Positions 1 to 9,572 are shown, numbered from the stretch's first letter. The stretch is DNA of 64,000 nt from Verrucomicrobiota bacterium (GCA_019136515.1 JAGVUB010000112.1:98923-162922); one strand, 5' to 3'. Notes: generated by a model from the letters alone, not told the origin. Translations and numbers: made by a program.

Positions 1-1
1 G

Positions 2-277
2 ACCTACCAGGCCACCGACCAAATCGGCCTCGGCGCCTACTACGCCCACGAGAACACCATGCGCAAAGGCTCCAGCGGCCCGAGCGACCCCTTGACCAAG
101 ACCAAGGACTGGGCGGCCGCCGTCAGCTACGCGATCAACGACAACTGGATCCTCAAGCTCGAAGGACACCTCATCGACGGACGCTCGCTCGTCTACTCCG
201 GCGGCGACGACAACCGCACCAGCGGCACCGATGCGACTTGGGCCTACCTCGTCGCCAAGGCCACCTTCAGCTTCTGA
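2..277 (+). CDS. Outer-membrane porin-like protein, C-terminal fragment
   Basis: The frame is open from the window edge and ends in TGA, so the 5' part is missing. About 91 residues are visible. Alternating polar and hydrophobic residues with aromatic positions (VSYAINDNWILKLEGHLIDG) look like paired transmembrane beta strands, and the chain ends in Phe (KATFSF), the usual C-terminal residue recognised by the BAM machinery. It lies 16 bp upstream of a secreted PBP-like gene on the same strand and probably shares its transcript. Porin type and substrate cannot be told from this fragment; a phosphate or anion porin would suit the neighbour but that is inference. Confidence 0.6.
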   Translation, partial: TYQATDQIGLGAYYAHENTMRKGSSGPSDPLTKTKDWAAAVSYAINDNWILKLEGHLIDGRSLVYSGGDDNRTSGTDATWAYLVAKATFSF

Positions 278-293
278 CCGCCCGAGGCTCCCC

Positions 294-716
294 ATGAAAA
301 CCGCATTCCATCTCCTCCTCGCAGCCATCCTCCTCGTCGGCTCCGTCAGCCTCGCCTCCGCCGCCGGCGGCGTCTTCATCACGAATCCAACAGGGCCCGA
401 CTCGCTGACCAAGGCGGACATCAAGAACATCCTCCTCGGCAACAAGACCAAGTGGGATTCCGGCGGCCTCGTGAAGCTCGCCGTGCTCAGCCAAGGGCCC
501 GTGCACGAGTCCATAGTACAAGAATACACCGCACGCTCCGCCGACCAGTTCGACAAGTACTGGAAGAAGCAGGTCTTCACCGGCAAGGGCAGCTCCCCCG
601 ACTCATTCAAGACCGATGCCGAACTGGTCGCTTTTGTCGCGAAGACACCCGGCGCCTTTGGCTACATCGCCGGCGACGCCAAGCCCGACGGCGTGAAGGT
701 CATCAGCGTGCAGTAG
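294..716 (+). CDS. Small secreted phosphate-binding-protein-like (PBP/PstS-like) protein
   Basis: 140 residues starting [20 protein letters not shown], a clear signal peptide with a likely cut after ASA. The mature part has the compact pattern of single-domain PBP-like (PstS-superfamily) proteins: [21 protein letters not shown] near the N-terminus, then [14 protein letters not shown] and a C-terminal [21 protein letters not shown] segment, as in ABC phosphate-type binding proteins. It is about half the usual PstS length, so it may be a sensor or scavenging protein and not a full transporter subunit. No permease or ATPase is nearby. It is 28 bp upstream of a chemoreceptor, which suggests it could present a ligand to it (inference). 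A decayed second copy lies just downstream of that receptor. The start at 294 is chosen because it begins the signal peptide. Confidence 0.75.
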   Translation: MKTAFHLLLAAILLVGSVSLASAAGGVFITNPTGPDSLTKADIKNILLGNKTKWDSGGLVKLAVLSQGPVHESIVQEYTARSADQFDKYWKKQVFTGKGSSPDSFKTDAELVAFVAKTPGAFGYIAGDAKPDGVKVISVQ

Positions 717-744
717 CCCGCCCTTCCCACAGCTCGCGCCCATC

Positions 745-2328
745 ATGAAGAACCAACTCAGCATCCGCACCAAACTCCTTCTGGGGATGGCCATCCTTGT
801 CGTCGGCTATGTGGCCTCCGCGGGAATGGGATTCTTCGCCGGTGCGCTGCGGGAGAAGGAGCTTGCCGCCATCGGCACCGTCAGCGTCCCGATCTCCCTC
901 AAATGTCAGTCCGCCCTGTTCGAATTCGAAGCCGGCGCCAAGGCCTACAACGATGCGCTCATGACGGGCGACCCCGACACGCTCCAAATCGCGACCGCCG
1001 AAACAGCCAAGGCGGTCGCCGCACTTGAGCTGATCGGACAATCCGCCGCCACCGCGGGACTTGGCGAGACTGAGATCGGCACACTCCGCACCCACCTCGC
1101 TGCGCTGGAAGGGCTGCGCCGCGAAGTGTTCGCCGGTATGAGTGGCGATGGCGCGGCCCGCGAGGCCACCCGGACCAAGGCCGAGGCTCTCACCGGCTCC
1201 ACCGAGAAGGCGCGCCAAGGTCTCATCACGCTCGCCACGACCGCCGCCAGTGTGCTCGACAAGCGCCTCGCCGCCAACACCGCCGCCACACGCCGCCAAC
1301 GCATGGCCAATCTCTACACTGCCGCACTGGTCATCCTCGCCGGCAGCAGCGTCGTATTTCTTATCATCCAGCGCTCCATCGTGCGCCCGATCCGCCGCGT
1401 GGCCGCCGGCGTGCACAGCAGCGCCGATCGCGTCGAGTCGGCCTCGAACACCATCCGCGAATCCGGCCGCCAGCTCGCCGACGGTGCCAGTGCGCAAGCC
1501 GCCTCCCTCGAGGAGACCAGCGCCACCCTCGAGGAGATCTCCAGCGTAGCCCGGCGCAATGCCGACCACTCGGCCACCGCGAAGGAGAAGGTTTCATCCG
1601 CCCGCGGCGTCGCCGAGCGTAGCATAGCCGATGTCGGCTCGATGCGTTCCGCCATGGGCGAAATCAAGGCCGCCAGCGACAACATCGCCAAGATCGTGAA
1701 GGCCATCGACGAGATCGCCTTCCAGACCAACATTCTCGCCCTCAATGCCGCCGTCGAGGCCGCGCGGGCCGGCGAGGCCGGCGCCGGGTTCGCCGTCGTC
1801 GCCGAGGAGGTGCGCAACCTCGCCCAGCGCAGCGCCAAGGCGGCGCAAGAGACCGCCTCGCTCATTGAGGATTCGATCTCGAAGAGTGAGCGCGGCGTCC
1901 AGATCAGCGCCAAAGTCGCCGGCGGGTTGGAGGAGATCGGCCAGCAGATCCGCGAGATCGATACACTCGTGGCCGAGATCGCCCAGGCCTCGAAGGAGCA
2001 GAGCAACGGCGTCACCGAGGCGAACAAGACCGTCGTCCAGCTCAACGAGATGACCCAAACCAACGCGGCGGCCGCCGAGGAATCCGCCGCCACGGTCGAG
2101 GAGCTCGCCGCGCAGGTCGGCGCCCTCAACGCCTACACCGACGAATTGATTCTCACCGTCCACGGGACCGCTGCGGCCGCAGCTCCTGCAACACCTTTGC
2201 CGGTGGGGACACCGGCGACCTCGGCAGCGAACACCCCCATCATCCCCCCCAAGCCTGCGGCTCCGGCCAAGCCGGTGCAGGTCGCAACGAAGGGGGACGC
2301 CCACGACTCGTTCTTCAAGAACGTCTAG
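745..2328 (+). CDS. Methyl-accepting chemotaxis protein
   Basis: 527 residues. An N-terminal membrane segment (about residues 10-30), a periplasmic helical region of roughly 150 residues (four-helix-bundle type) and a second membrane segment near residues 190-210 precede the cytoplasmic signalling domain. The hairpin tip [20 protein letters not shown] and the following [20 protein letters not shown] are the canonical CheA/CheW contact region. After the second membrane segment a full-length HAMP domain is not obvious: only about 25 residues separate the RPIRR motif from the coiled coil. The C-terminus is an Ala/Pro-rich tail (about residues 470-520) ending in DSFFKNV, matched by the second MCP in the window (DNFFRDL). 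It follows the PBP-like gene, its possible ligand-binding partner. No che genes are present here. Confidence 0.93.
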   Translation: MKNQLSIRTKLLLGMAILVVGYVASAGMGFFAGALREKELAAIGTVSVPISLKCQSALFEFEAGAKAYNDALMTGDPDTLQIATAETAKAVAALELIGQSAATAGLGETEIGTLRTHLAALEGLRREVFAGMSGDGAAREATRTKAEALTGSTEKARQGLITLATTAASVLDKRLAANTAATRRQRMANLYTAALVILAGSSVVFLIIQRSIVRPIRRVAAGVHSSADRVESASNTIRESGRQLADGASAQAASLEETSATLEEISSVARRNADHSATAKEKVSSARGVAERSIADVGSMRSAMGEIKAASDNIAKIVKAIDEIAFQTNILALNAAVEAARAGEAGAGFAVVAEEVRNLAQRSAKAAQETASLIEDSISKSERGVQISAKVAGGLEEIGQQIREIDTLVAEIAQASKEQSNGVTEANKTVVQLNEMTQTNAAAAEESAATVEELAAQVGALNAYTDELILTVHGTAAAAAPATPLPVGTPATSAANTPIIPPKPAAPAKPVQVATKGDAHDSFFKNV

Positions 2329-2454
2329 CCATACCGCGCTCCGGGCCGTCGTCATGCCATGCCGGGCCATGGCCATGGCGGCGGCAGGGCCTTGTTGGCC
2401 CCGGCGAGTACTCGATGCCGCCCCACCGTGGTGACTTCAGCTGTAGGGTGAGCC

Positions 2455-2667
2455 GCCCACGAGGCCGTGATTCAGGAGTATACCGCCCGCGCCGCCGGTC
2501 AGTTCGACAAGTATTGAAAGAAGCAGGTCTTCACCGGCAAGGGCAGCGCTCCCAACGCGCTCCAGACCGATGCCGCGCTGCTCGCGTTCGTCGCCAAGAC
2601 ACCAGGCGCCTTCGGCTACATCGCCAGCGGCACTGCGCCAAGCGGCGTGAAGGTTGTCGCTGTCCAG
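2455..2667 (+). pseudogene. Decayed second copy of the PBP-like gene
   Basis: Read in the frame of 2458, this segment encodes HEAVIQEYTARAAGQFDKY, a TGA stop at 2515-2517 where the intact gene has Trp, then [18 protein letters not shown] and a closing [12 protein letters not shown]...GVKVVAVQ. It matches the C-terminal half of the intact protein at 294-716; the DNA around KKQVFTGKG is identical for about 30 bases. The N-terminal half is missing or unrecognisable, another TGA lies just upstream in the same frame, and the normal stop codon is lost. It flanks the MCP on the side opposite the intact copy, so the MCP sits between a working and a dead PBP gene, consistent with an old tandem duplication. 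Confidence 0.8.
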
Positions 2668-2717
2668 CAACCCACCGGCCGGCCGGCCCTTTCGCTGCGC
2701 CAGCCATCACCTCTCAC

Positions 2718-2756
2718 CACCCGCGCCAAGCAGCTCCTTGGCGCGGGTGCTCTTTG
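2718..2756 (+). terminator. Rho-independent-like terminator hairpin
   Basis: A perfect 13-bp stem (2718-2730 with 2737-2749, arms CACCCGCGCCAAG and its complement) closes a 6-base loop and is followed by a short T-rich stretch. It lies after the PBP pseudogene and probably ends the porin/PBP/MCP transcript. The T-tract is weak. Confidence 0.6.
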
Positions 2757-2977
2757 TGTGGGCTCCCCCGCCCCGCATCCATCGGTTGCTTCGTCGCAGC
2801 GGCACACAGGCAGAAGTTCGCTGTTCTCAACGCGCTGGGAAAGAGGAGTCCGGCGGCATGAGCGGTGCCAAAGCCATCATCAAAGCAACGCTGTGCCGCT
2901 CGCAGCCCAGCCCGAACCGCCATGCCGCCCAGAAAACCCTTGGCAGGCCCTCCGAAACACCTTTGCGTGCACCCCCG

Positions 2978-4144
2978 ATGTCCACTCGGCCCACCGGAAT
3001 TCTCGCACTTGAAGATGGCAGCGTCTACCGCGGCCTGGCCTTCGGCGCCCGCGCCACCATTGCCGGCGAAGCGGTGTTCAACACCAGCATGACCGGCTAC
3101 CAGGAGATCCTCACCGATCCCTCGTACTTCGGCCAGATCGTCACGATGACCGCGCCACAGATCGGCAACTACGGCATCAACCCCGAGGACGAGGAGTCCG
3201 CCCGTCCGCAGGTCGCCGGCTTCGTCGTGCGCGAACTCAGCCCGATCGTGAGCAACTGGCGCAGCCGCCTGTCCGTGCACGACTACCTCCTCAAGCACGG
3301 CATCCCCGGTCTCCAGGATGTCGACACCCGCGCCATCACCAAGAAGCTCCGCGTCGACGGCGCCATGCGCTGCTGTCTCTCCACCGAGGACCTCTCCGAC
3401 GCCGATGCCGTGGCCCGCGCCCGCGCCCGCGCCAGCATCGTCGGGGCCGACTACGTCAAGGACGTCACCTGTGCCAAGTCCTACGTCTGGGACCCGAAGG
3501 ACCCGACCAACCTCGCCTATCTCCCCGTTGGCACCACCCTCGGCGCGTTCCCGATCCCCGCGAAACGCTTCACGGTCGCCGCATTCGATTTCGGCGCCAA
3601 GCACACCATCTTCCGCAAGCTCGTGCGCCACGGCTTCGACGTCCATGTCCTCCCGGCCAATGCCACCGCCGCGCAGGTCAAGGAACTGGCGCCCGACGGC
3701 CTCTTCCTCTCCAACGGTCCCGGCGATCCGGCGGCGCTCCAGTATGTGCACGGCACGGTGCGGGAACTGATCCCCGACTACCCGACCTTCGGCATCTGCC
3801 TCGGCCACCAGATGATCACCCACGCCCTCGGCGCCTCGACCTTCAAGCTCAAGTTCGGCCACCGCGGCGGCAACCAGCCCGTCAAGAATCTGGAGACGGG
3901 CAAGGTCTCGATCACTTCGCAGAACCACGGCTTCGCCGCCGATCCGCAGTCGCTCGAGAAAGCCGGGGCGGTCGTCACCGAGGTCAACCTCAACGACGGC
4001 ACCGTCGAGGGCCTGCGCCACAAGACGCTCCCGGTCTTCTCGGTCCAGTACCACCCCGAGGCCGCGCCCGGCCCCAACGACGCCGATCCGCTGTTCGTCG
4101 ACTTCTATCGCCTGATCGAAGCCCGCAAGGCCGGGAAGATCTGA
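2978..4144 (+). CDS. carA: Carbamoyl-phosphate synthase small (glutaminase) subunit
   Basis: 388 residues, normal for CarA. It hydrolyses glutamine and passes ammonia to CarB for carbamoyl phosphate, feeding pyrimidines and arginine. The N-terminal CarA domain begins ILALEDGSVYRGLAFGA and contains VFNTSMTGYQEILTDPSYF. The C-terminal class I glutamine amidotransferase domain has the nucleophile Cys274 in GICLGHQMITHALG and the His-Glu pair in VQYHPEAAPGP. The start at 2978 (MSTRPTGILALEDG) is chosen because upstream in-frame codons read as low-complexity non-coding sequence. carB is not adjacent; a terminator follows directly, so carA is transcribed alone here. Confidence 0.96.
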   Translation: MSTRPTGILALEDGSVYRGLAFGARATIAGEAVFNTSMTGYQEILTDPSYFGQIVTMTAPQIGNYGINPEDEESARPQVAGFVVRELSPIVSNWRSRLSVHDYLLKHGIPGLQDVDTRAITKKLRVDGAMRCCLSTEDLSDADAVARARARASIVGADYVKDVTCAKSYVWDPKDPTNLAYLPVGTTLGAFPIPAKRFTVAAFDFGAKHTIFRKLVRHGFDVHVLPANATAAQVKELAPDGLFLSNGPGDPAALQYVHGTVRELIPDYPTFGICLGHQMITHALGASTFKLKFGHRGGNQPVKNLETGKVSITSQNHGFAADPQSLEKAGAVVTEVNLNDGTVEGLRHKTLPVFSVQYHPEAAPGPNDADPLFVDFYRLIEARKAGKI

Positions 4145-4171
4145 GCGCGGTTCGGCGCAACCGCTCCTTTC

Positions 4172-4208
4172 CGCCCGGCAGGCATCCGCCCTGCCGGGCG
4201 TCCTGTTT
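4172..4208 (+). terminator. Terminator after carA
   Basis: An 11-bp perfect stem (4172-4182 with 4190-4200, arm CGCCCGGCAGG) with a 7-base loop, followed by TCCTGTTTTCC. It is 27 bp past the carA stop. Confidence 0.75.
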
Positions 4209-4216
4209 TCCACCCG

Positions 4217-4252
4217 GAAAAACAAAGCCCGCGACCAATGCGGCCGCGGGCT
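4217..4252 (-). terminator. Terminator of the second MCP gene
   Basis: On the minus strand an 8-bp stem (AGCCCGCG with CGCGGGCT, plus-strand 4245-4252 and 4226-4233) is followed by TTTGTTTTTCC. It lies 35 bp past the stop of the MCP gene and forms a back-to-back pair with the carA terminator. Confidence 0.75.
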
Positions 4253-4286
4253 GAGGGACTGGGCGAAACTCGGGCAACACTCGTGG

Positions 4287-6302
4287 TCAGAGGTCGCGGA
4301 AGAAGTTGTCCGGGTTGTCGGACTTCCCGCCGGCTTTGGCAGTCTTCGTCGGCGCCGTTGCGCGTGCTGGCGCAGCGGCTCTCACCGGCGTTTTCGCCGC
4401 CGCCGGCACCTTTGCTTTCGCGGCAGGTGCCGCGTGGGACACCGGCACCACCTTGGCCGGGGCGGGTTCGTAGGCGGAGGGGGCGCTGCTGGCTCCCGCC
4501 GGGCCGGCCGCGACTTCTGCATCGGTATGGACCATGCGATTCAACTCGTCGACGGCCGCCCGCAGGCGATCGGCCTGCGACTGCAGTTCGGCGGACGAGC
4601 TGGCCGTCTCCTCGGCGCTGGCCGCGTTGGATTGGGTGATCTGGTCGATGCGGGAAATCTCGGCGTTGATCGTCTCGATGCCTTGGCTCTGCTGTTTGGC
4701 GGCGTCGGCGATCTCCTGGATCATCGTGTCGAGTTTCCGAGCACGCTGGGTGATCTCGTTGAAGTTGTTACCGACGCGTTCGCTCAGCCGGATGCCGTGT
4801 TCGCTGCGCTGGTTCGAGTTCTCGATCTTCGCCGCGGTCTCCCGGGCGGCCTCGGCACTGCGGTGGGCGAGGTTGCGAACCTCCTCGGCCACGACCGCGA
4901 ACCCGGCCCCGGCCTCGCCCGCACGCGCGGCCTCGACCGCGGCATTGAGTGCGAGGATGTTGGTCTGAAAGGCGATCTCATCGATGGTCTTGATGATCTT
5001 CGTGATCTCGGCGCCGGCCGACTTGATCGAGTCCATCGCCTCCTTCATGGCCTTCATGTCGTCGGAACCGTGGTCGGCGGCATGGCGAGTCTCGCCCGCC
5101 AACTGCCGGGCGTTCTCGGTGTGCTCGGCCGTACGTTTGATCATGCTGCCCATTTCGACGAGCGAGGAACTCGTCTCCTCGAGCGAGGCGGCCTGCTGGC
5201 AGGAGCCGTCGGCCATGGCTTGGCTGGCGGTGCTGACCTGGCGGGAGGCGGCGGCGGTGCTCTCGCTGCCCTCCTTGAGAACCGCTGCCACATGGGCGAT
5301 CGGCCGCGTGACGCTGCGCACGATGAAGACGCCGGCGACGATGCCGAAGATGATCCCAACCAGACTCAGCCCGAGCACCAGCGACTCGTTGCGCCGCTGG
5401 GCCGCCGAGGTCGTCTGTTGGATCTGCTGACGGTTCTTGGCGAAGAGCGCGTTGAGGCTCAGGACCCGGCTGCTGAAATCGTCGGCAACCGTCTTCATCT
5501 CCACCTGATAGAGCACCTGGCTGCGCGCGACCCCCACGCTGACCTTGGACAAGCCCTGGAGCAGCGCGGCGGCCTCGGTGTTGGCGGCCTTCAGGGCATT
5601 GCGCCGCTCGGGGTCCTTGAAGGTGGCGTCGAACTCCTCCATCTCGGCAATCTCCTTGTCGATCGCCTTGGCGCCCTCGACGAGCTTGTTGAGCGACTGC
5701 GCGGCCGATTCGGCCTGGGTGGAATCGGAGGTGAGCAGAAACTGGTTCACCCGCATGAGTCCCTCGAAGAAATTCTGGAGCGCCGACGAGGCCTTGAAGG
5801 AGGCGCTCATGTCGCCGCTGTCACGTGCCTTCACGAGCACGAGCTGGAGCGATTGCTGGATCGTCTCCGCCGCGGGCCGCATCGCCGCCTCGAACTGATC
5901 GCGCTCGGCGCGCAGCGCCACCATCTCGGAGAATTGCGACTCGAACCGACCGAAAAGCTGCTGCGAGTCGGAGAGCAACGCCTTGGCCGCGGGATCGATC
6001 TCCCGTTTTTCCATCTCGCTGAACTGCGTGCGCATCTGCCGGCCGAGGGTGGAGAACTGCGCGGCATCCTCCTTCGCACCGCTGACCTGGAATGCACTCA
6101 CCGAACGAAGGAGATCCTTCATCGCCAAGTCCAAGGCATTCGCCTGGGAGGCGATCTCGGCACCTGCGACCGTCTGTTCGATGGCGCGGCCCGAGCGACC
6201 GAGGGCCAGATAGGCGGTCGCCGCGACAATGGCCAGCAAGACGATGACAACGCCCAAGCCGGCGGACATCCGCCGACCAACGGTGAAGTGAGCACGGTTC
6301 AT
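4287..6302 (-). CDS. Methyl-accepting chemotaxis protein
   Basis: 671 residues. A first membrane segment (about residues 12-34, [20 protein letters not shown]), a helical periplasmic sensor of about 270 residues and a second membrane segment (about residues 305-330, [21 protein letters not shown]) precede the signalling domain. The hairpin tip [20 protein letters not shown] and [20 protein letters not shown] are intact. As in the first MCP, the stretch after [10 protein letters not shown] is too short for a full HAMP domain. The Ala/Pro/Lys-rich tail ends in DNFFRDL, like the other MCP. It is convergent with carA; TonB-domain genes lie upstream on the same strand. Ligand unknown. Confidence 0.93.
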   Translation of the reverse strand: MNRAHFTVGRRMSAGLGVVIVLLAIVAATAYLALGRSGRAIEQTVAGAEIASQANALDLAMKDLLRSVSAFQVSGAKEDAAQFSTLGRQMRTQFSEMEKREIDPAAKALLSDSQQLFGRFESQFSEMVALRAERDQFEAAMRPAAETIQQSLQLVLVKARDSGDMSASFKASSALQNFFEGLMRVNQFLLTSDSTQAESAAQSLNKLVEGAKAIDKEIAEMEEFDATFKDPERRNALKAANTEAAALLQGLSKVSVGVARSQVLYQVEMKTVADDFSSRVLSLNALFAKNRQQIQQTTSAAQRRNESLVLGLSLVGIIFGIVAGVFIVRSVTRPIAHVAAVLKEGSESTAAASRQVSTASQAMADGSCQQAASLEETSSSLVEMGSMIKRTAEHTENARQLAGETRHAADHGSDDMKAMKEAMDSIKSAGAEITKIIKTIDEIAFQTNILALNAAVEAARAGEAGAGFAVVAEEVRNLAHRSAEAARETAAKIENSNQRSEHGIRLSERVGNNFNEITQRARKLDTMIQEIADAAKQQSQGIETINAEISRIDQITQSNAASAEETASSSAELQSQADRLRAAVDELNRMVHTDAEVAAGPAGASSAPSAYEPAPAKVVPVSHAAPAAKAKVPAAAKTPVRAAAPARATAPTKTAKAGGKSDNPDNFFRDL

Positions 6303-6330
6303 GATGAATAGGAAGCCCCTGCCGGGGTGG

Positions 6331-6684
6331 TTATTTGGCCGAGAATTTCACGGGGACCACAACTTGGACGGCGACCGGCTTGCCGTCCTTCTTCCCTGGC
6401 TCGAACTTCCATCGAGACACCGCATCGATCGCCGGTTGCTCGAACTCGGGCCGGGTACTCTTCTTGACGACGACGTTGGCAACATTGCCCTTTTCGTCGA
6501 CGGTGAGCGACACTGTGACCATACCGCTGATGCCCTCGGTCTTGAGTGCGTTCGGGTACGTCGGCGGAACGGTCTTGGTCGGCATCGGCGGTTCATCGAA
6601 AGCACTGTCTTGGGCATGCGCGATTCCAGCGAAAGCCAGAGCAAGGCAGACGAGGAGGGAGCGGGGGTGAGGAAGGAATTTCAT
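6331..6684 (-). CDS. Secreted TonB C-terminal-domain protein
   Basis: 117 residues. A signal peptide ([16 protein letters not shown]) is followed directly by a TonB C-terminal-type domain: [67 protein letters not shown]. There is no membrane anchor or proline-rich stalk, so it is not a classical TonB able to link ExbBD to a receptor; it is probably periplasmic. A close paralogue lies 200 bp upstream (6885-7238). It is 28 bp ahead of the MCP gene on the same strand. Function unknown. Confidence 0.85.
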   Translation of the reverse strand: MKFLPHPRSLLVCLALAFAGIAHAQDSAFDEPPMPTKTVPPTYPNALKTEGISGMVTVSLTVDEKGNVANVVVKKSTRPEFEQPAIDAVSRWKFEPGKKDGKPVAVQVVVPVKFSAK

Positions 6685-6884
6685 GTGCGCGAGTGGGGGT
6701 TGCTACACAGTTGGCTGCTGCTGGTTTGCGGATTTCATCGTCTCTTTTCACGAGTTTCTTGAGGGAAAAATGCCCGGTACACCCGGAACATCGCCAAGGT
6801 GGCACCCGACCGCCATCGCGCACACCCCGAGAGCCGCCACTCGGCCGCCCTCGGGGTAAGGTCACCGGAGACGGTGCACCGCAA

Positions 6885-7238
6885 TCACTGCGCCGAGAAA
6901 CGTACCGGCAGGACCACGGACACGGCCACCGCCTGACCAGCCTTCTTGGCCGGCTTGAACTTCCATTGGGACACAGCCTGCAGGGCCGGCTCCTCGAAAC
7001 CGGCATTCGTGCTCTTGGCCACGGCGGCCTTGGTCACGTTGCCATTCTCATCAACGGTGACAGCAACACTCACCATGCCGGAGATGCCATCACGGCGAAG
7101 CGCTTCGGGATAGGCTGGGGCCAGCGTACGAACTGGAGTTGGTGCCTCGTCGAAGGCGGCCTCAGCGCGAGCGATGGCCGAAGCAGCGACGAAAATTGCA
7201 GTGGCAAGGGCGAGTTTCAGGAGGGACTTCTTGTTCAT
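6885..7238 (-). CDS. Secreted TonB C-terminal-domain protein, paralogue
   Basis: 117 residues starting MNKKSLLKLALATAIFVAAS, a signal peptide with a likely cut after ARA. The rest is a lone TonB C-terminal-type domain (LAPAYPEALRRDGISGMVSV, DENGNVTKAAVAKSTNAGFE, ALQAVSQWKFKPAKKAGQAV, VVLPVRF). It has the same length and layout as the neighbour at 6331-6684; the two are a tandem duplication. The start at 7238 is preferred because it begins the signal peptide; a longer in-frame extension to 7349 reads as non-coding. Role unknown. Confidence 0.85.
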   Translation of the reverse strand: MNKKSLLKLALATAIFVAASAIARAEAAFDEAPTPVRTLAPAYPEALRRDGISGMVSVAVTVDENGNVTKAAVAKSTNAGFEEPALQAVSQWKFKPAKKAGQAVAVSVVLPVRFSAQ

Positions 7239-7390
7239 ATTGGTCGAGAGCCGCAAGAGTTGCCGTGCGGCCGCGCTCCTATCGCTTGGTGCTCTGCCCG
7301 CTTTAGGGAAAATCCACGCCCCGCCCCAAATCGGGGGGTATCGACCCACTCAAGGCGGGTGAATCCCCCGGTCGAGAAAACGTCATGTTC

Positions 7391-8140
7391 TCAACCGCCG
7401 CCCAGCAAGCGTTCGAATCGCACCGCGTCCTCCGGGGTGTCCACACCCACGCTGGGGTCGTCGGTGAGGCCAACTTCGATCGCCGCGCCGTTCTCCAGCG
7501 CGCGCAACTGCTCCAGCTTTTCGATCTGCTCCAGCCTCCCTGCGGGCAGCCTGGTGAATCGCTCGAGGAAATCGGCGTGGTACGCATACAGCCCGAGATG
7601 TTTATAGCAGGCGTGCTCCGTAAGCCACTCCGCATCCACAGCCCCCGACCTATCGCGGACGTAGGGAATCGACGCACGCGAGAAATACAACGCCCGCCCG
7701 TGCTGGTTGAGCACGACCTTCACCTGGTTCGGGTTTGCGAAGTCTTCGGCCCGGCGAAACCGTGTCGCCAGCGTGGCCAACGGTGCGTCGCCACGAATCA
7801 ACTCCGCCAGCGACTGCAGCTGGGCGCGACTGACCAGCGGCTCATCGGCCTGGACGTTGAGCACGTACTTCGCCCCCACCTTCCGGTTGGCCTCGGCGAG
7901 CCGGTCGGTCCCGCTCTGGTGGTGTACCGCCGTGGCGATGGTCCTGAACCCGTGCGGCTCCAACGCGTCGGCCAGCAGCGGATCGTCCACGGCGAAATAG
8001 AGCGGCAGCTCCGGCATCTGCGCCGTGATCCGCTCCGCCACCCACCGCAGCAGCGGCCGGCCTCGGATCGGGTGCAGCAGCTTGCGCGGGAAACGCGTCG
8101 ATTCGAGACGGCACGGGACAATGATCGCGAGCTCGGGCAT
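7391..8140 (-). CDS. kdsB: 3-deoxy-manno-octulosonate cytidylyltransferase
   Basis: 249 residues, typical KdsB length. It couples KDO to CMP for lipopolysaccharide core synthesis in the cytoplasm, so the organism makes a KDO-containing LPS. The N-terminal nucleotide-binding motif [17 protein letters not shown] and the central [14 protein letters not shown] (usually VQGDEP; here Gly is Ala) mark the family, with [11 protein letters not shown] and a C-terminal [10 protein letters not shown]. It starts 85 bp from the divergent HPr gene. Confidence 0.93.
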   Translation of the reverse strand: MPELAIIVPCRLESTRFPRKLLHPIRGRPLLRWVAERITAQMPELPLYFAVDDPLLADALEPHGFRTIATAVHHQSGTDRLAEANRKVGAKYVLNVQADEPLVSRAQLQSLAELIRGDAPLATLATRFRRAEDFANPNQVKVVLNQHGRALYFSRASIPYVRDRSGAVDAEWLTEHACYKHLGLYAYHADFLERFTRLPAGRLEQIEKLEQLRALENGAAIEVGLTDDPSVGVDTPEDAVRFERLLGGG

Positions 8141-8155
8141 GGGATGGTGTTTTTT

Positions 8156-8190
8156 TTGACGTTGCCAGTACTGGGCGAGTCATAGGGAAT
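8156..8190 (+). promoter_or_regulatory. Possible promoter of the HPr gene
   Basis: TTGACG (8156-8161) and TCATAG (8180-8185) are spaced by 18 bases and lie 40 bp ahead of the HPr start. A 10-bp palindrome CCAGTACTGG (8165-8174) sits between them and could be an operator. Sequence match only. Confidence 0.35.
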
Positions 8191-8225
8191 TCGTCGTCTT
8201 CGCGCCAATCGCAAAGCCGCCACCC

Positions 8226-8522
8226 ATGGAAAACAACGCCGCCTCCCTCGCCGATCAGCACACCAAAGTGCTTACGGTGCAGAACAAGATGGGCATCCAC
8301 GCCCGTCCGGCCGCCATGATCGTGCGGATCACCAACAAGTTCAAAGCCGACGTGCTGGTCGAGCGCGATGAGGAGCGTGTGAACGGCAAGAGCATCATGG
8401 GCCTGATGATGCTGGCCGCCGGCAAGGGCTCGTCGCTCAAGTTCATCGTCACCGGCGCCGACGCTCCCACGATGCTCGCGGAGCTCGAGGCGCTCTTCGC
8501 ACGCAAGTTCGACGAGGTCTGA
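8226..8522 (+). CDS. HPr-family phosphocarrier protein
   Basis: 98 residues. The active-site motif KMGIHARPAAMIV places the phosphorylated His at residue 25, and VNGKSIMGLMMLAA carries Ser56, the position of the regulatory Ser46 of Gram-positive HPr. It accepts phosphate from enzyme I; here no enzyme I, PTS permease or HPr kinase is adjacent. In bacteria with few PTS sugars, such lone HPr proteins act mainly in regulation (family knowledge). It has an N-terminal extension of about 12 residues compared with E. coli HPr. Confidence 0.93.
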   Translation: MENNAASLADQHTKVLTVQNKMGIHARPAAMIVRITNKFKADVLVERDEERVNGKSIMGLMMLAAGKGSSLKFIVTGADAPTMLAELEALFARKFDEV

Positions 8523-8621
8523 ACCCGTCAAGCGTCCGAGTAAACCGCCGCCGCGAGAACCCGCGACGCCATACATCCGAGATCTCGGATACACTGGACG
8601 TCGCCCGCACCGCTCGTCGGC

Positions 8622-9446
8622 TCAAACCGTCGGCAGTCCGAAAAACTCGCGTGAATTCGCCGCTGTCGCCGCGACCAACTCGGCCAACGGCACCCCCAGT
8701 TCCTTGGCCGCACGCACCGCAGTGAGCGCGACCAACGCCGGCTCGTTTGGCTTCCCGCGGTGAGGCTCCGGAGTGAGGTACGGCGAGTCCGTTTCCACCA
8801 TCAACCGCGGCAAAGACTGCACGCGCAGTGCGGCGCGCACGTTCTCCGCGCTTTTGTAGGTGATGATGCCGGTGAACGATCCACGTCCGCCGCGGGCGTT
8901 GAGCAACCGCATCTCAGCCTCGCCCTCGGAGAAACAGTGGAACACGACTCGAGCCCAGTCGAAGCCGGAGGCGTCGATCTCGGCGATTGTCTCCGCAAAC
9001 GCCCCACGCGAATGCACCACAAGCGGACTGCGGAGATTCTTCGCCAGCTGCAACTGCGCGCGAAACGCCGCCAGTTGCCACGCGAAGATCCGCTCCGCCG
9101 CCGCCGGGTCGTTTTTCGGCAGGTGAAAGCGATCGAGACCGCACTCCCCCAATCCGACCGCCACCGCGCCGCGGACCGGGTCGAAATACTGCGGCAACGC
9201 CGCCACCGCCCGCTCCCAGTTCTCGTCCACCGAACACGGGTGCAGCCCGGCGGTGTAGGCGACGCGGCCACCGAGCGTCGGAACGAACTCACGGTAGAGC
9301 GCCCAGTCCTCCGGTTCGGTCCCGATCGTCACGATCTGTCCCACGCCGGCCGCCTGCGCTCGCTCCAGCACAGCGGGCAGCTCGCCCTTGCGGTGGAAAC
9401 GGTCGAGATGCGCATGGGTGTCGATGAGCTCAGGTGTGGCGGACAT
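8622..9446 (-). CDS. tatD: TatD-family metal-dependent hydrolase
   Basis: 274 residues. The family metal-binding motif IDTHAHLDRF is at the N-terminus, with GLHPCSVDE, VGLGECGLDRFH, VVHSRGAFAE, VFHCFSEG and the final VETDSPYLTPEPHRGKPNEP. These give the two-metal TIM-barrel DNase site. The start at 9446 (MSATPELIDTHAHL) is preferred over an upstream in-frame codon at 9482 because the motif normally begins within 10 residues of the start. Probably a 3'-5' DNase or quality-control nuclease. Confidence 0.9.
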   Translation of the reverse strand: MSATPELIDTHAHLDRFHRKGELPAVLERAQAAGVGQIVTIGTEPEDWALYREFVPTLGGRVAYTAGLHPCSVDENWERAVAALPQYFDPVRGAVAVGLGECGLDRFHLPKNDPAAAERIFAWQLAAFRAQLQLAKNLRSPLVVHSRGAFAETIAEIDASGFDWARVVFHCFSEGEAEMRLLNARGGRGSFTGIITYKSAENVRAALRVQSLPRLMVETDSPYLTPEPHRGKPNEPALVALTAVRAAKELGVPLAELVAATAANSREFFGLPTV

Positions 9447-9572
9447 GGCGACGAAACAGCCGCGGCGACGCCGGCTTGGCAACGGGGATTCACGCCTGCT
9501 GCCCGCCCAATCGCCCGCCCCAACTCACCTGCGCCCTCCCCCCCCCTGCTCCCGTCTCCCCTACTTCTCGCT

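Noticed and set aside
2654..2977. Extended carA start at 2654
   Set aside because: The extra 108 residues are low-complexity, overlap the PBP pseudogene and a terminator, and are absent from the CarA family.
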